64,000 bases of DNA from Actinoplanes teichomyceticus ATCC 31121 (GTDB lineage Bacteria > Actinomycetota > Actinomycetes > Mycobacteriales > Micromonosporaceae): the NCBI RefSeq assembly GCF_003711105.1, contig NZ_CP023865.1, positions 7,609,001 through 7,673,000 of the forward strand, in the 5' to 3' direction. Shown piece by piece: positions 30,591 to 39,992 of this stretch (within the stretch, counting starts at the first letter, position 1; each line of letters opens with the position of its first letter). The position numbers and the translations under genes are program-made. The notes beneath the pieces were generated by a model, which ran no database searches, was not told where the DNA came from, and saw only the letters and a list, made by a program, of their open reading frames with translations.

Positions 30591-31735
30591 GCGGCGACGT
30601 CACGGCCGCGGCCGTCGCGGCCTTCACCGAGGCGTACGGCGCCGAGCCGGCCGGGCTGTGGGCCGCGCCCGGGCGGGTCAACCTGATCGGCGAGCACACC
30701 GACTACAACGACGGCTTCGTGCTGCCGTTCGCGCTGCCGCAGCGCACCGTCGCGGCGGCCGCCCCGTCCCCGGACGGCGTCTGGTCGGTCTGCTCCACGC
30801 TGGCGCCCGAGCCGGTGACCTTCGGGGTCACCGAGCCGGGCGAGGTGACCGGCTGGGGCGCGTACGTCGCCGGGGTGGTCTGGGCGCTGCGCGACGCCGG
30901 CTTCGAGCCGCCCGCCGCCCGCATCGCGCTCGCCTCCGAGGTGCCGCTCGGCTCGGGCCTGTCGTCGTCGGCCGCGCTGGAGTCGGCGGTGCTCACCGCG
31001 CTGATCGACCTGGGTGGCCTGGACGTCCCGCTCGAACGGCGCCCGGCGATCGCGCAGCGGGCGGAGAACCTGTACGTCGGGGCGCCCACCGGCATCCTGG
31101 ACCAGTCGGCGTCGATCCGCTGCGAGGCCGGGCGGGCGCTGTTCCTGGACTGCCGGTCGTACGCGATCGAGCAGATCCCGTTCGATCTGGCCGCCGAGGG
31201 CCTGGCCATCCTGGTGATCAACAGCAACGCGCCGCACCAGCACGTCGACGGCGAGTACGGCGAGCGCCGCAAGAGCTGCGAGGAGTCCGCCGCCGCCCTG
31301 GGCGTGCCGGCCCTGCGCGACGTGGGCGTCACCGACCTGCCGGCGGCCCTGGACCGGCTCGGCGACGAGGTGCTGCGCAAGCGGACCCGGCACATCGTCA
31401 CCGAGAACCAGCGGGTGCTCGACACCGTGACGCTGCTGCGCGCGGGCCGCGTCCGCGAGATCGGCCCGCTGCTGACCGCCTCGCACGCCTCGATGCGCGA
31501 CGACTTCGAGATCACCGTGGCGCAGGTGGACGTGGCGGTGCAGGCCGCCCTGGCCGCCGGGGCGTACGGCGCCCGGATGACCGGCGGCGGCTTCGGCGGC
31601 TGCGTGCTGGCCCTGATCGACGCCGACCGGGCGGAGCCGACCGCGGAGGCGGTCGCCGCCGTCTACCGCGAGCACGGCTTCACCGCACCGACCAGCTGGG
31701 TCGCGGTGGCCGGACCGGGCGCGACGAGGCTGTGA
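30587..31735 (+). CDS. galK: Galactokinase
   Basis: A 382-aa GHMP kinase that phosphorylates galactose at C1. The galactokinase signature GRVNLIGEHTDYN, the ATP loop VPLGSGLSSSAA, the catalytic-Asp region GILDQSAS and the third motif GARMTGGGFGGC are all intact. The start ATG overlaps the galE stop by 4 nt. The final codons (GPGATRL, stop) lie in the first copy of a 61-bp tandem repeat that continues downstream. Confidence 0.95.
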   Translation: MSGDVTAAAVAAFTEAYGAEPAGLWAAPGRVNLIGEHTDYNDGFVLPFALPQRTVAAAAPSPDGVWSVCSTLAPEPVTFGVTEPGEVTGWGAYVAGVVWALRDAGFEPPAARIALASEVPLGSGLSSSAALESAVLTALIDLGGLDVPLERRPAIAQRAENLYVGAPTGILDQSASIRCEAGRALFLDCRSYAIEQIPFDLAAEGLAILVINSNAPHQHVDGEYGERRKSCEESAAALGVPALRDVGVTDLPAALDRLGDEVLRKRTRHIVTENQRVLDTVTLLRAGRVREIGPLLTASHASMRDDFEITVAQVDVAVQAALAAGAYGARMTGGGFGGCVLALIDADRAEPTAEAVAAVYREHGFTAPTSWVAVAGPGATRL

Positions 31736-31981
31736 CGGCCGAACAGGTCGCCGTCGGGTAGCGTGCCGGGCCGGACCGGGCGCGACGAGGCTGTGACGGC
31801 CGAACAGGTCGCCGTCGGGTAGCGTGCCGGGCCCGACCGGGCGCGACGAGGCTGTGACGGCCGAACAGGTCGCCGTCGGGTAGCGTGCCGGGCCCGACCG
31901 GGCGCGACGAGGCTGTGACGGCCGAACAGGTCGCCGTCGGGTAGCGTGCCGGGCCCGACCGGGCGCGACGAGGCTGTGACG
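31708..31981. repeat. 61-bp tandem repeat, about 4.5 copies, starting inside the 3' end of galK
   Basis: The 9-mer GCGACGAGG occurs at 31721, 31782, 31843, 31904 and 31965, an exact 61-bp period. Units are nearly identical; a G/C change (GGCCGGACC versus GGCCCGACC) marks the older copies. The first copy includes the last seven galK codons and its stop, so the array appears to have grown from the gene end. With a period not divisible by three, no long repeat protein is encoded. Confidence 0.92.
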
Positions 31982-32015
31982 CTTTGATCGGTTCCGCGGC
32001 GGGTATGGCTGCGAC

Positions 32016-32210
32016 ATGACGACTGTGCCGAACCCGCCGCAGGAACACGACCAGCCCAACGAATTCGGCTTCGCCGGCGACCCGACCGGTCCGGAGCCCG
32101 CCGCGCACCTCACGGAGGGCGAGGGCGAGCGGATCGCGGTGCCGTCCGACGATCTCACCGGCGCCATCACCGGAGCGATCGAGGACGCCACCGACAACGA
32201 CCGGGACTGA
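32016..32210 (+). CDS. Small acidic hypothetical protein
   Basis: A 64-aa, strongly acidic ORF (starts MTTVPNPPQEHDQPNEFGF, ends DNDRD) just after the galK repeat array. No ribosome site is convincing; TATGGC sits 6 nt before the ATG and would fit a leaderless start. No motif or membrane segment. The acidic, unstructured composition and clean boundaries make a real gene plausible but not certain. Confidence 0.45.
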   Translation: MTTVPNPPQEHDQPNEFGFAGDPTGPEPAAHLTEGEGERIAVPSDDLTGAITGAIEDATDNDRD

Positions 32211-32289
32211 CCCGCCGGTCGTTGCGGGCCTGCCTTTCGGCCGATCACCCGCAGGAGCGAGACCAGGTTCCGCCGGGCGGCGCCGAGGC

Positions 32290-32301
32290 TATGGTGTGCG
32301 C
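32290..32301 (+). promoter_or_regulatory. Leaderless -10 element of the STAS/HATPase gene
   Basis: TATGGT (32290-32295) and a 6-nt spacer directly precede ATG 32302. This supports that start over the in-frame GTG at 32296. Confidence 0.55.
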
Positions 32302-33129
32302 ATGGGGGTCAGCCCACCGTATCCTCACGATGACACCGGGCAAGGTGTCTCCATCCGCGCGGACATCGCCGCCGACGCTGCCGCCGTCTCGCTGCTCACG
32401 GTGCACGGGCCCTGGGATCACCGGCTCCGCCGGGACACCTCGGTCTCGCTGCGCCGCTGCTTCACCGAGCATCCGGACGCGCTCATCGTCGATCTCAGCG
32501 GGCTGCGCGACCCGCACAGCGAGAGCGTGCCGACCTGGGTGACCGCCCGGGCGTTCGCCGCCGCCCTGCAACCGCCGGTGCACCTGGCCCTCTGCGTCCC
32601 GCCGGATCTGCCGCTGGCCGACCGGATGCAGGGCCTCGGCGCCGGCGGCCGCTGCCTGCCGGTCTACGCGAAGGTGGGGCAGGCCCGGGTGGCCGTGGCC
32701 GGCCGGATCCCGGGCGGCGACCGCCTGGCCACCACGCTGCGGCCGGACCCGGACGCGCCGGGCGCGGCCCGCCACCTGGTCAGCGACGCCTGTCTGGCGT
32801 GGGGACTGGCCCATCTGGCGCACCCCGGCCGGCTGGTGATCTCCGAGCTGGTGACGAACGCGGTGCGGCACGCCGGGACACCGATCCGCGTGGTGGTCAC
32901 CCGGCGCGGTCCCGGCCTGCACCTGTCGGTCGGTGACGGCTCGCCGCGGATGCCGCGGGTGCTGCCCCAGGCTCGGCGCCGGGGTGAGCCGCTGGACGAG
33001 CACGGGCGCGGGCTGCACACCGTGCGGGAGACCGCCGAGCTGTGGGGCGCCGTGCCGACCGCGGAGGGCAAGGTGGTGTGGGCGACGGTCCGGGAGGCCC
33101 GGACCGTCGCGTCGCCTGAGGCGGGTTAG
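32302..33129 (+). CDS. STAS domain plus anti-sigma-factor-type ATPase domain protein
   Basis: A 275-aa cytoplasmic protein. Residues about 15-115 form a STAS-like domain (ALIVDLSGLRDPHSESVPTW resembles the strand-helix around the usual phospho-Ser). Residues 140-265 form an RsbW/SpoIIAB-type ATPase domain with N-box LVISELVTNAVRHAG and HGRGLHTVRETAELWG. Fusing an antagonist-like STAS and an anti-sigma-type kinase in one chain suggests a self-contained switch in partner-switching signalling (inference). The sigma factor partner is not in the window. It overlaps the end of cysN by 4 nt, converging. Confidence 0.82.
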   Translation: MGVSPPYPHDDTGQGVSIRADIAADAAAVSLLTVHGPWDHRLRRDTSVSLRRCFTEHPDALIVDLSGLRDPHSESVPTWVTARAFAAALQPPVHLALCVPPDLPLADRMQGLGAGGRCLPVYAKVGQARVAVAGRIPGGDRLATTLRPDPDAPGAARHLVSDACLAWGLAHLAHPGRLVISELVTNAVRHAGTPIRVVVTRRGPGLHLSVGDGSPRMPRVLPQARRRGEPLDEHGRGLHTVRETAELWGAVPTAEGKVVWATVREARTVASPEAG

Positions 33130-34424
33130 GACGCTTCCAGGATCATCCCGGCGGCCACCGTACGGTTGGTCGCCTCGTCGATCAGGATGAAGCCCCCGGT
33201 GGTGCGGTTGCGCCGGTACTCGTCGGCGAGCAGCGGCACCGTGGTGCGCAGCCGGACCCGGCCGATCTCGTTGAGCGCGAGCCCGTCCGCGGCCTCGTCG
33301 CGGTGCAGCGTGTTCACGTCGAGGCGGTACTGCAGGCCGCGCACCACGGTCCGGGCGGTCCGGGTGGTGTGCTTGATCGTGTACTTGCCGCCGACGCGCA
33401 GCGGGGCGCTCTCGTCCATCCAGCAGATCATCGCCTCGATGTCCTGGGCGACGGCCGGGGCGTTGTGCGGCCGGCAGATCATGTCGCCGCGCGAGATGTC
33501 GATCTCGTCGGTCAGCCGGACCGTCACCGACATCGGCGGGAACGCCTCGTCGACCGGCCCGTCCGCGGTGTCGATCGAGGCGATCGTGCTGGTCAGCCCG
33601 GACGGCAGAACCATCACCTCGTCGCCGGGCTTGAGCACGCCGGAGGCGACCTGGCCGGCGTAGCCGCGGTAGTCGGTGACCGTGGTGGACTGCGGGCGGA
33701 TCACGTACTGCACCGGGAAGCGCACGTCGACCAGGTTGCGGTCGCTGGCGATGTGCACGTGCTCCAGGTGGTGCAGCAGGGAGGGACCCTCGTACCACGG
33801 GCTGGCGTCCGAGCGGGACGCGATGTTGTCGCCGTTGAGCGCCGAGATCGGGATGATCGTCAGGTCCGGGGCGTCCAGCTTCGCGGCGAACGAGGTGAAC
33901 TCGTCGGCGATCTTGTCGTAGACCGCCTTGTCCCAGTCCACCAGGTCCATCTTGTTGATGCACAGCACCAGGTGCGGCACCCGCAGCAGCGAGGTGAGGA
34001 ACGCGTGCCGGCGGGACTGCTCGACCAGGCCCTTGCGGGCGTCGACCAGGATCAGCGCCAGGTCGGCGGTGGAGGCGCCGGTGACCATGTTCCGGGTGTA
34101 CTGGATGTGGCCCGGGGTGTCGGCGATGATGAACTTGCGCCGGGGGGTGGCGAAGTAGCGGTACGCCACGTCGATGGTGATGCCCTGCTCCCGCTCGGCC
34201 CGCAGGCCGTCGGTGAGCAGCGCCAGGTTGGTGTACTCGTCGCCCCGGGAGGCGCTGGCCGCCTCGACCGCCTCGAGCTGGTCGGCGAAGATCGTCTTGG
34301 TGTCGTACAGCAGCCGCCCGATGAGCGTCGACTTGCCGTCGTCGACGCTGCCCGCGGTGGCGAACCGCAGCAGGTCCATGCCGCGCGCGGAAGCGGCCTC
34401 CGGCTCCAGAGCTGCCTGGCTCAT
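33126..34424 (-). CDS. cysN: Sulfate adenylyltransferase large subunit (GTPase)
   Basis: A 432-aa EF-Tu-like GTPase subunit of ATP sulfurylase; GTP hydrolysis drives APS formation by CysD. Motifs: P-loop GSVDDGKST, DTPGHIQYTRNM and NKMDLVDW, followed by two beta-barrel domains. At 432 aa it carries no fused APS kinase (CysC). Its ATG overlaps the cysD stop by one base (TGATG). It is the last gene of cysQ-cysD-cysN. Confidence 0.95.
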   Translation of the reverse strand: MSQAALEPEAASARGMDLLRFATAGSVDDGKSTLIGRLLYDTKTIFADQLEAVEAASASRGDEYTNLALLTDGLRAEREQGITIDVAYRYFATPRRKFIIADTPGHIQYTRNMVTGASTADLALILVDARKGLVEQSRRHAFLTSLLRVPHLVLCINKMDLVDWDKAVYDKIADEFTSFAAKLDAPDLTIIPISALNGDNIASRSDASPWYEGPSLLHHLEHVHIASDRNLVDVRFPVQYVIRPQSTTVTDYRGYAGQVASGVLKPGDEVMVLPSGLTSTIASIDTADGPVDEAFPPMSVTVRLTDEIDISRGDMICRPHNAPAVAQDIEAMICWMDESAPLRVGGKYTIKHTTRTARTVVRGLQYRLDVNTLHRDEAADGLALNEIGRVRLRTTVPLLADEYRRNRTTGGFILIDEATNRTVAAGMILEAS

Positions 34425-35335
34425 CAGAAGTAACCCTCTCGCTTGCGGTCTTCCATCGCGGCCTCGCTGACCTTGTCGTCGCCGCGGGTCGCGCCCCGCT
34501 CGGTGATCCGGGTCGCGGCGACCTCGTCGATCACCTTGTCCACCGTGTCGGCGTCGGAGAGCACCGCGGCGGTCTGCGACGCGTCGCCGACGGTGCGGTA
34601 CCGCACCCGGCGGACCTGGGACGTCTCGCCGTCACGTAGCCGGATGAACTCGTTGACCGCGTAGAACATCCCGTCCCGTTCGACCACCTCGCGGTCGTGG
34701 GCGTAGTAGATGCTCGGCAGCGGGATCTGCTCCTTGGCGATGTAGTGCCAGACGTCCAGCTCGGTCCAGTTGGACAGCGGGAACACCCGGATCGACTCGC
34801 CCGGGTGGTGCCGGCCGTTGTACAGCGCCCAGAGCTCGGGCCGCTGGTTCTTCGGGTCCCACTGGCCGAACTCGTCGCGGAAGCTGAACATCCGCTCCTT
34901 GGCGCGGGCCTTCTCCTCGTCGCGCCGGGCCCCGCCGAAGAGCGCGTCGAAGCGGTACTTCTCGACCGCGTTGAGCAGCACCGGGGTCTGGATCCGGTTG
35001 CGGGTGCCGTCGGGCAGCTCGCGCACCAGACCGGTGTCGATCGCCTCCTGCACGCTGGCGATCACCAGGTTGAGGCCGAGCGCGGCCACCCGGCGGTCCC
35101 GGTACTCCAGCACCTCGGCGAAGTTGTGCCCGGTGTCGACGTGCATGACCGGGAACGGGATGCGTCCCGGCGCGAACGCCTTCTCCGCGAGGCGGAGCAT
35201 GACGATCGAGTCCTTGCCGCCGGAGAAGAGCAGCACGGGGCGCTCGAACTCGGCCATGACCTCTCGCATGACGAAGATGCTCTCCGCTTCGAGTGCATCC
35301 AGATGCGAGACGCGATAGTCCTTCGTCTGGCTCAT
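34424..35335 (-). CDS. cysD: Sulfate adenylyltransferase small subunit
   Basis: A 303-aa catalytic subunit of ATP sulfurylase, which makes adenosine-5'-phosphosulfate from sulfate and ATP. It belongs to the PP-loop family: LLFSGGKDSIVMLRLAEKAF is the pyrophosphate loop. PFPVMHVDTGHNF and FGGARRDEEKARAKER are typical of CysD. It precedes cysN with a 1-nt overlap and follows cysQ across 80 nt, in which no obvious riboswitch is seen. Confidence 0.96.
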   Translation of the reverse strand: MSQTKDYRVSHLDALEAESIFVMREVMAEFERPVLLFSGGKDSIVMLRLAEKAFAPGRIPFPVMHVDTGHNFAEVLEYRDRRVAALGLNLVIASVQEAIDTGLVRELPDGTRNRIQTPVLLNAVEKYRFDALFGGARRDEEKARAKERMFSFRDEFGQWDPKNQRPELWALYNGRHHPGESIRVFPLSNWTELDVWHYIAKEQIPLPSIYYAHDREVVERDGMFYAVNEFIRLRDGETSQVRRVRYRTVGDASQTAAVLSDADTVDKVIDEVAATRITERGATRGDDKVSEAAMEDRKREGYF

Positions 35336-35415
35336 GGGTTCAGTCCCCAGACCTTTCGGGTGTCGGCGGCCGAGCTGAGCTCATCCTGCGATTTTCCACG
35401 GCCGTAGCCGGGTAG

Positions 35416-36306
35416 TCATTGTGTCCGAAGTTGCTTGCCGATCGCAGCAAGCAACCGAGGAGCGAGATCTTTACGACAAACAACCAGGTCAGGCAACTTC
35501 GGGTCGGCCCGGTTGTAGACCAGCGGGGAGCCGTCGACACGCGACGCGTGCAGTCCCGTGGCCAACGCCACAGCGACCGGGGCGGCCGAGTCCCACTCGT
35601 ACTGCCCACCGGCGTGCACGTAGGCGTCCGCCTCGCCGCTGATCACCGCGGCGATCTTCACCCCGGCCGACCCCATCGGCACCAGCTCGGCGCCCAGGTC
35701 CTCGGCGAGCGCGGTGACGAACGCGGGCGGACGGGTCCGGCTGGCGGCGATCCGGATCGCGCCGCCGGTGGCCGACTCCAGCGGCATCGGCGGGTACGCC
35801 GGCGGATTGTCGGTGGCGATGGTGCGGTGCTGGGCCGGCATCGCGACCGCCCCCGCGCTCAGGCAGGCGGGGCTGGACGAGTCGGCGGTCCAGAGCGCCA
35901 CGTGCACCGCCCAGTCGCTGCGCCCCTCCTCGGAGAACTCCCGGGTGCCGTCCAGCGGGTCGACGATCCACACCCGGGACGCGCCGAGCCGGTCCGGGCG
36001 TACCGTGTCCGGCTCGCCCTCACGCCAGGCCACCCGGGCGTGCTCGTCCTCCTCGGAGAGCACCGCGTCGGCCGGGCGCCAGCGGGCCAGCTCGGCACGC
36101 AGCAGGTCGTGCGCGGCCTTGTCACCGGCCGCCTTGAGCGCCTTGCCGTCGGCGTGCCCCATCTGCGCGCGCACCCGCAGCAGCTCCTGCCCGGCCCGAT
36201 CGGCGAGCCAACGGGCGAAGGCGGCGTCGATGACCGGTGGCGCGCCGCTGTCGGCGCCGTCCCGCTGCCCGGTCACGCGTGCGGACACCTTCGTCTGCTC
36301 GCCCAT
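35416..36306 (-). CDS. cysQ: 3'(2'),5'-bisphosphate nucleotidase, inositol-monophosphatase family
   Basis: A 296-aa metal-dependent phosphatase that removes the 3'-phosphate from PAP, a by-product of sulfate assimilation. Metal-binding motifs: LSEEDEH, WIVDPLDGTREF and YEWDSAAPVAVA. ATG 36306 is chosen because GGAGGA lies 8 nt upstream; the ATG-like codon at 36327 would add seven residues. It sits directly upstream of cysD, which supports the PAP phosphatase role over inositol phosphatase. Confidence 0.92.
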   Translation of the reverse strand: MGEQTKVSARVTGQRDGADSGAPPVIDAAFARWLADRAGQELLRVRAQMGHADGKALKAAGDKAAHDLLRAELARWRPADAVLSEEDEHARVAWREGEPDTVRPDRLGASRVWIVDPLDGTREFSEEGRSDWAVHVALWTADSSSPACLSAGAVAMPAQHRTIATDNPPAYPPMPLESATGGAIRIAASRTRPPAFVTALAEDLGAELVPMGSAGVKIAAVISGEADAYVHAGGQYEWDSAAPVAVALATGLHASRVDGSPLVYNRADPKLPDLVVCRKDLAPRLLAAIGKQLRTQ

Positions 36307-36364
36307 CGTCTCGCTCCTCCATCCCACCGCGCACCGGCCGCTCGCGGAGCGAGCCGGAGGCTCC

Positions 36365-38158
36365 TCAATACGCTCCCGACGAGCGCACCACTGCAGTCAT
36401 GGTCCTCAGCAGGATCACCAGATCCAAACTCAGAGACCAATTCTCGACATATCGCAAGTCGAGCCGCACCGCCTCTTCCCAGGAAAGATCCGATCTCCCG
36501 GACACCTGCCACAAGCCGGTCATTCCCGGCTTGACGGCCAGCCGGCGCCGCACATCGTCGGCGTAGGCGGCCACCTCCGTCGGCAGCGGCGGACGCGGCC
36601 CGACCAGCGACATCTGCCCGGCGACGACGTTGAGCAGCTGCGGGAGCTCGTCGAGCGAGAACCGGCGCAACCACCGCCCGACCGGGGTGACCCGGGGATC
36701 GTCACGGATCTTGAAGAGCACACCGTCGTGCTCGTTGAGATGCCTCAGCTCGCTGAGCCGAGCCTCGGCATCCACGTACATGCTGCGGAATTTGAAGATC
36801 CGGAACATCTGCCCGTCCCGCCCCACCCGCACCTGGCGAAAGAGTACCGGGCCACGGGACGTGACGCGCACGCAGAGCGCCACACCCAGCAGCACCGGAG
36901 CGAACAGGATCAGCAGCACGAGCGCGCCCACCCGATCGACGAGCTCCTTCACCAGGCGCGACCCGCCGTACAGCCGGGGATGCTCGACGTGCAGCATGGG
37001 CAGCCCGTCGAACGGCCGGATCGTGGTCCGCGCCCCGGCGACGTCCACCAGCGCGCTGGCCACCACCAGATCCACCTCGTCACGCTCCAGCCGCCAGGCC
37101 AGCCGGCGCACCGCCTCGCCGTCCAGCTCCGGGCAGCTGAGCACCACCACGGTGTCCGCGTCGGCCTGCTCCACCGCGGCCGCCACGTCGTCGAACGTGC
37201 CGTAGACCGGCAGGCCCACCTCGGCGCCGTCGGCGTTCGGCGGCAGGCAGGCGCCGACCACCTCCAGGCCGTGATACCGCTCGCGGCGCAGCTGCCGGGT
37301 GATCCCGATGACCGACAGCTCGTGCCCGACCACGATCACCCGGCGCAGCGCCTCGCCCCGGGCGCGGGCCAGATGCAGCCGCTTGCGCAGCGCGTACCGC
37401 AACACCAGCACCGCGACGACCGCGGACGGCAGGGCGGCCAACACGTAGGACCGGGCCAGGTCCAGGTCCAGCGCGTACGACGTCAGGGCCACCCCGGCGA
37501 TCAACCCCACGCCGCCCCGGATCACCCGCTGGTACTCGTCGGCGCCGACGAACAGGTAGCGCCGCTCGTACGCCCGCGCCACCGCCAGCACCGCCAGCAG
37601 GACGACCGGCAGCAGCGCGGAGAGCATGATGTAGGCACGGTTGTACGTGGTGACCTGGTCGCCGAACCGGAGCCCGAACCCGGCCGCCCCGGCCGCGATC
37701 CCGGCCGCGAGATCGGCCAGCACCAGGGTGCGTACGTACCGGCCCTCCCACCGCTGACGCCGCGACATCGCCGCATGCCGGCCCCGCGCCCGGACGAACG
37801 GCCGGCTCACCGGCCGGGCCGCCACGGACCGGTTCAGCCGCCGCGACCAGTGCCGCTCGACGGCGCGGTTGCGCGCCGGATCGGCCACACCGCGCACCAC
37901 GCACGGCGGCCCGTTCTCGGCCCGCCGCACCTCGGACCCGGCCGGCGCGGGGCTCGACGGCGCCACCGGCCCCGGGATCCGGGCGTTGCGGCCGGCGTGC
38001 CGTGTCGGCGGGCGCTGCGGGCCGTGGTTGGCGGACGGATGGTGGGCCGGGATCGTGCCGGGCGGCGGCTCGGCCGCGGCATTGGCTCGGACAGCCGGCG
38101 GGCCGATGTCGGGTTCGGTCAACGCGCCCGTCCGACCCTCGGACACGTCCTGCGACAT
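36365..38158 (-). CDS. Polyprenyl-phosphate sugar-1-phosphate transferase (exopolysaccharide initiation)
   Basis: A 597-aa membrane enzyme of the WbaP/CpsE type that transfers a sugar phosphate to undecaprenyl phosphate. Residues 1-140 are cytoplasmic and Pro/Arg-rich. Four to five N-terminal helices (about 140-245) come next, then a Rossmann-like CoA-binding-type domain with VIVVGHELSVIGI. The catalytic core after the last helix contains VLFRQVRVGRDGQMFRIFKFRSM, RRFSLDELPQLLNV, SLVGPRPPLP and KPGMTGLWQVSGRS. The sugar cannot be read. No other polysaccharide cluster genes lie next to it; galE nearby could supply UDP-galactose. Confidence 0.93.
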   Translation of the reverse strand: MSQDVSEGRTGALTEPDIGPPAVRANAAAEPPPGTIPAHHPSANHGPQRPPTRHAGRNARIPGPVAPSSPAPAGSEVRRAENGPPCVVRGVADPARNRAVERHWSRRLNRSVAARPVSRPFVRARGRHAAMSRRQRWEGRYVRTLVLADLAAGIAAGAAGFGLRFGDQVTTYNRAYIMLSALLPVVLLAVLAVARAYERRYLFVGADEYQRVIRGGVGLIAGVALTSYALDLDLARSYVLAALPSAVVAVLVLRYALRKRLHLARARGEALRRVIVVGHELSVIGITRQLRRERYHGLEVVGACLPPNADGAEVGLPVYGTFDDVAAAVEQADADTVVVLSCPELDGEAVRRLAWRLERDEVDLVVASALVDVAGARTTIRPFDGLPMLHVEHPRLYGGSRLVKELVDRVGALVLLILFAPVLLGVALCVRVTSRGPVLFRQVRVGRDGQMFRIFKFRSMYVDAEARLSELRHLNEHDGVLFKIRDDPRVTPVGRWLRRFSLDELPQLLNVVAGQMSLVGPRPPLPTEVAAYADDVRRRLAVKPGMTGLWQVSGRSDLSWEEAVRLDLRYVENWSLSLDLVILLRTMTAVVRSSGAY

Positions 38159-38294
38159 CCCCCGAACCCCCCGTCACGTCGGCGGCGCACCGGAAGCGTG
38201 CGCCTGTGGTAACCAACGGTCGGACGGCTGACCCGTCACGGTATGACTAGGCGGACAAAACTACCCAAAAGGTCACGCCATTCGGTCCGGACCA

Positions 38295-38894
38295 TCAACT
38301 TCCGTGGTACTTGTTCTGCGCCCACTCGACACCTTCGAGCACGATCGCCTCCACCACGTCGGCCGCCCGGTCCACGAGGAAGTCCAGCTCCTTGCGCTCC
38401 GCCGCGGAGAAATCGGAGAGCACGAAGTCAGCCGGATCCTGCCGCCCCGGAGGCCGCCCGATGCCGAAGCGCACTCGCGCGTAGTCCTTGCTCCCCAGCG
38501 ACTTCGACATCGAGCGCAGCCCGTTGTGGCCACCCTCGCCGCCGCCGCGTTTCGCCCGAACCTGGCCGAACGGCACATCGAGCTCATCATGCACCGCGAT
38601 CACATGGGCCACCGGCACTTTGAAAAACTGCGCCAACGACACCACCGGCGCGCCGGACAGGTTCATGTACGTCAGCGGCTTCACCAGCACCAGCTTCGGG
38701 CCGCTGTACTGTCCGGTCCGCAGCAGCCGGCCCTCCCCGGCCTCCGCCTGCGCCCGCTTCGCCCGGCCCAGCTTCGCCCCCACCCGGGACGCCAGCAGAT
38801 CGGCCACCATGAAGCCCACGTTGTGCCGGTTGCCGGCGTACTCCCGGCCCGGATTGCCCAGGCCCACCACCAGCCACGGCGCCTCGTCGCTCAC
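38295..38894 (-). CDS. pth: Peptidyl-tRNA hydrolase
   Basis: A 199-aa enzyme that frees tRNA from peptidyl-tRNA dropped by ribosomes. [20 protein letters not shown] contains the catalytic His and Asn; [19 protein letters not shown] with the catalytic Asp, and [12 protein letters not shown] complete the set. GTG 38894 has GGAGG and GAGAGG upstream. It follows rplY across a terminator-like hairpin in the order prs-rplY-pth known from other actinobacteria. Confidence 0.96.
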   Translation of the reverse strand: MSDEAPWLVVGLGNPGREYAGNRHNVGFMVADLLASRVGAKLGRAKRAQAEAGEGRLLRTGQYSGPKLVLVKPLTYMNLSGAPVVSLAQFFKVPVAHVIAVHDELDVPFGQVRAKRGGGEGGHNGLRSMSKSLGSKDYARVRFGIGRPPGRQDPADFVLSDFSAAERKELDFLVDRAADVVEAIVLEGVEWAQNKYHGS

Positions 38895-38916
38895 CCTCTC
38901 CGCCTCCCCGGATACA

Positions 38917-38952
38917 CATCAGGGAAAGTGCCGACCGACACTTTCCCTGATG
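38917..38952 (-). terminator. Terminator hairpin between rplY and pth
   Basis: A perfect 14-bp stem (CATCAGGGAAAGTG with its complement) with an 8-nt loop lies 42 nt past the rplY stop. Confidence 0.85.
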
Positions 38953-38993
38953 ACTTGCTTACCGCGTTGCCTCGACGCGCTCCAGCGTCAGAA

Positions 38994-39605
38994 CTACTCC
39001 GCCGCGCCCTCGGCGGAGTTGCCCTCAGCGGCGCCTTCCTCGGCCGCCGTGGTGTTCTGCTGCGCGGCGTTGACGACCGCCAGCACCACGTCCGCCTCGA
39101 CCGCCAGCTCCACGCCCTGCGGGAGCTTCACGTCGCCGGCGGTGACGTGCGAACCGGCCTCCAGGCCGTCGATCGACACCTCGAGCTCCGACGGCAGGTG
39201 CAGCGCGTCGGCCACCACGGAGACCGTGTTGGACTCGTGCACGATCAGGGTGTTCTTCGCGGCCTCACCGGTGAAGGTCACCGGGATGTCCACCTGAACC
39301 TTCTCGCCCCGCTTCACGATCAGCAGGTCGACGTGCTCGTAGGTGTCCTTGATCGGGTCACGCTGGATCGCCTTCGGCAGCGCCAGGGTGGCGGCCGGGT
39401 TACCGGCGATGTCGATGGTGAAAATCTGGTTCAGACCGCCATGCCGGATGGCGGCCGCGAACTCACGGGCCGGCAGGGCGATGTGCTGCGGCGCCTCGCC
39501 GTGGCCGTACAGCACGGCAGGCACCAAACCGGCCCGGCGCGTGCGACGGGCACCACCCTTGCCGAACTCGGTACGGGGCTCGGCGCTGATCTTTACCTCG
39601 GACAC
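38994..39605 (-). CDS. rplY: 50S ribosomal protein L25 / general stress protein Ctc
   Basis: A 203-aa long-form L25 (Ctc) with the 5S-rRNA-binding N-domain (ISAEPRTEFGKGGARRTRRAGLVPAVLYG) and the C-terminal TL5 domain (IPVTFTGEAAKN, LPSELEVSIDGLEAG). The Ala/Glu-rich C-terminal tail is typical of high-GC bacteria. GTG 39605 has AGGAG 7 nt upstream. Confidence 0.95.
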   Translation of the reverse strand: MSEVKISAEPRTEFGKGGARRTRRAGLVPAVLYGHGEAPQHIALPAREFAAAIRHGGLNQIFTIDIAGNPAATLALPKAIQRDPIKDTYEHVDLLIVKRGEKVQVDIPVTFTGEAAKNTLIVHESNTVSVVADALHLPSELEVSIDGLEAGSHVTAGDVKLPQGVELAVEADVVLAVVNAAQQNTTAAEEGAAEGNSAEGAAE

Positions 39606-39992
39606 GGGGAAACTCCTGAAACTCTTCGATGCGGGCTGCGTCTAAGTCTGCGGCTGCGGTATTCCGGCAGTGCTTCGGTGGTGATCGCCGACGGCGCGGA
39701 AGCCGTCGCCGGCGCTGCCGGGCAAGGGGGCGCGCTGGGCACAGGCCCGGAGCACCGCGTCGATCACGGCGCCTCGAGCGGACTGCGAACCTCAGCAGAC
39801 CGCGGGGCACCCTCGCCGTGGCAACCGCACTAGCTTACCTTCTGCGATCGGGTGGAAATCAGCGGGTCCGGCGTCCGCGTGGCAACCACGCGAAAATGCA
39901 CCCAAAAGAACGTCACAGCCGCACCGGCCACCACACGCGAGAGCGCCCGCCACCGGCCACAGCCGGCGGCGGACGCCCTCACCCCTCGTGAA
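39606..39992. other. Intergenic region between prs and rplY
   Basis: This 387-nt gap separates two minus-strand genes. Its right end has the prs terminator candidate; the rest should hold the rplY promoter. No convincing ORF is seen. Confidence 0.5.
39941..39980 (-). terminator. Probable terminator hairpin after prs
   Basis: An imperfect stem (CCGCCACCGGC with GCCGGCGGCGG, flanked by GAG/CTC) and a 4-nt loop lies 13 nt after the prs stop. Confidence 0.5.

Noticed and set aside
31708..31981. CRISPR-like array at the galK repeat
   Set aside because: Units are directly tandem with no unique spacers, and no cas genes are present.
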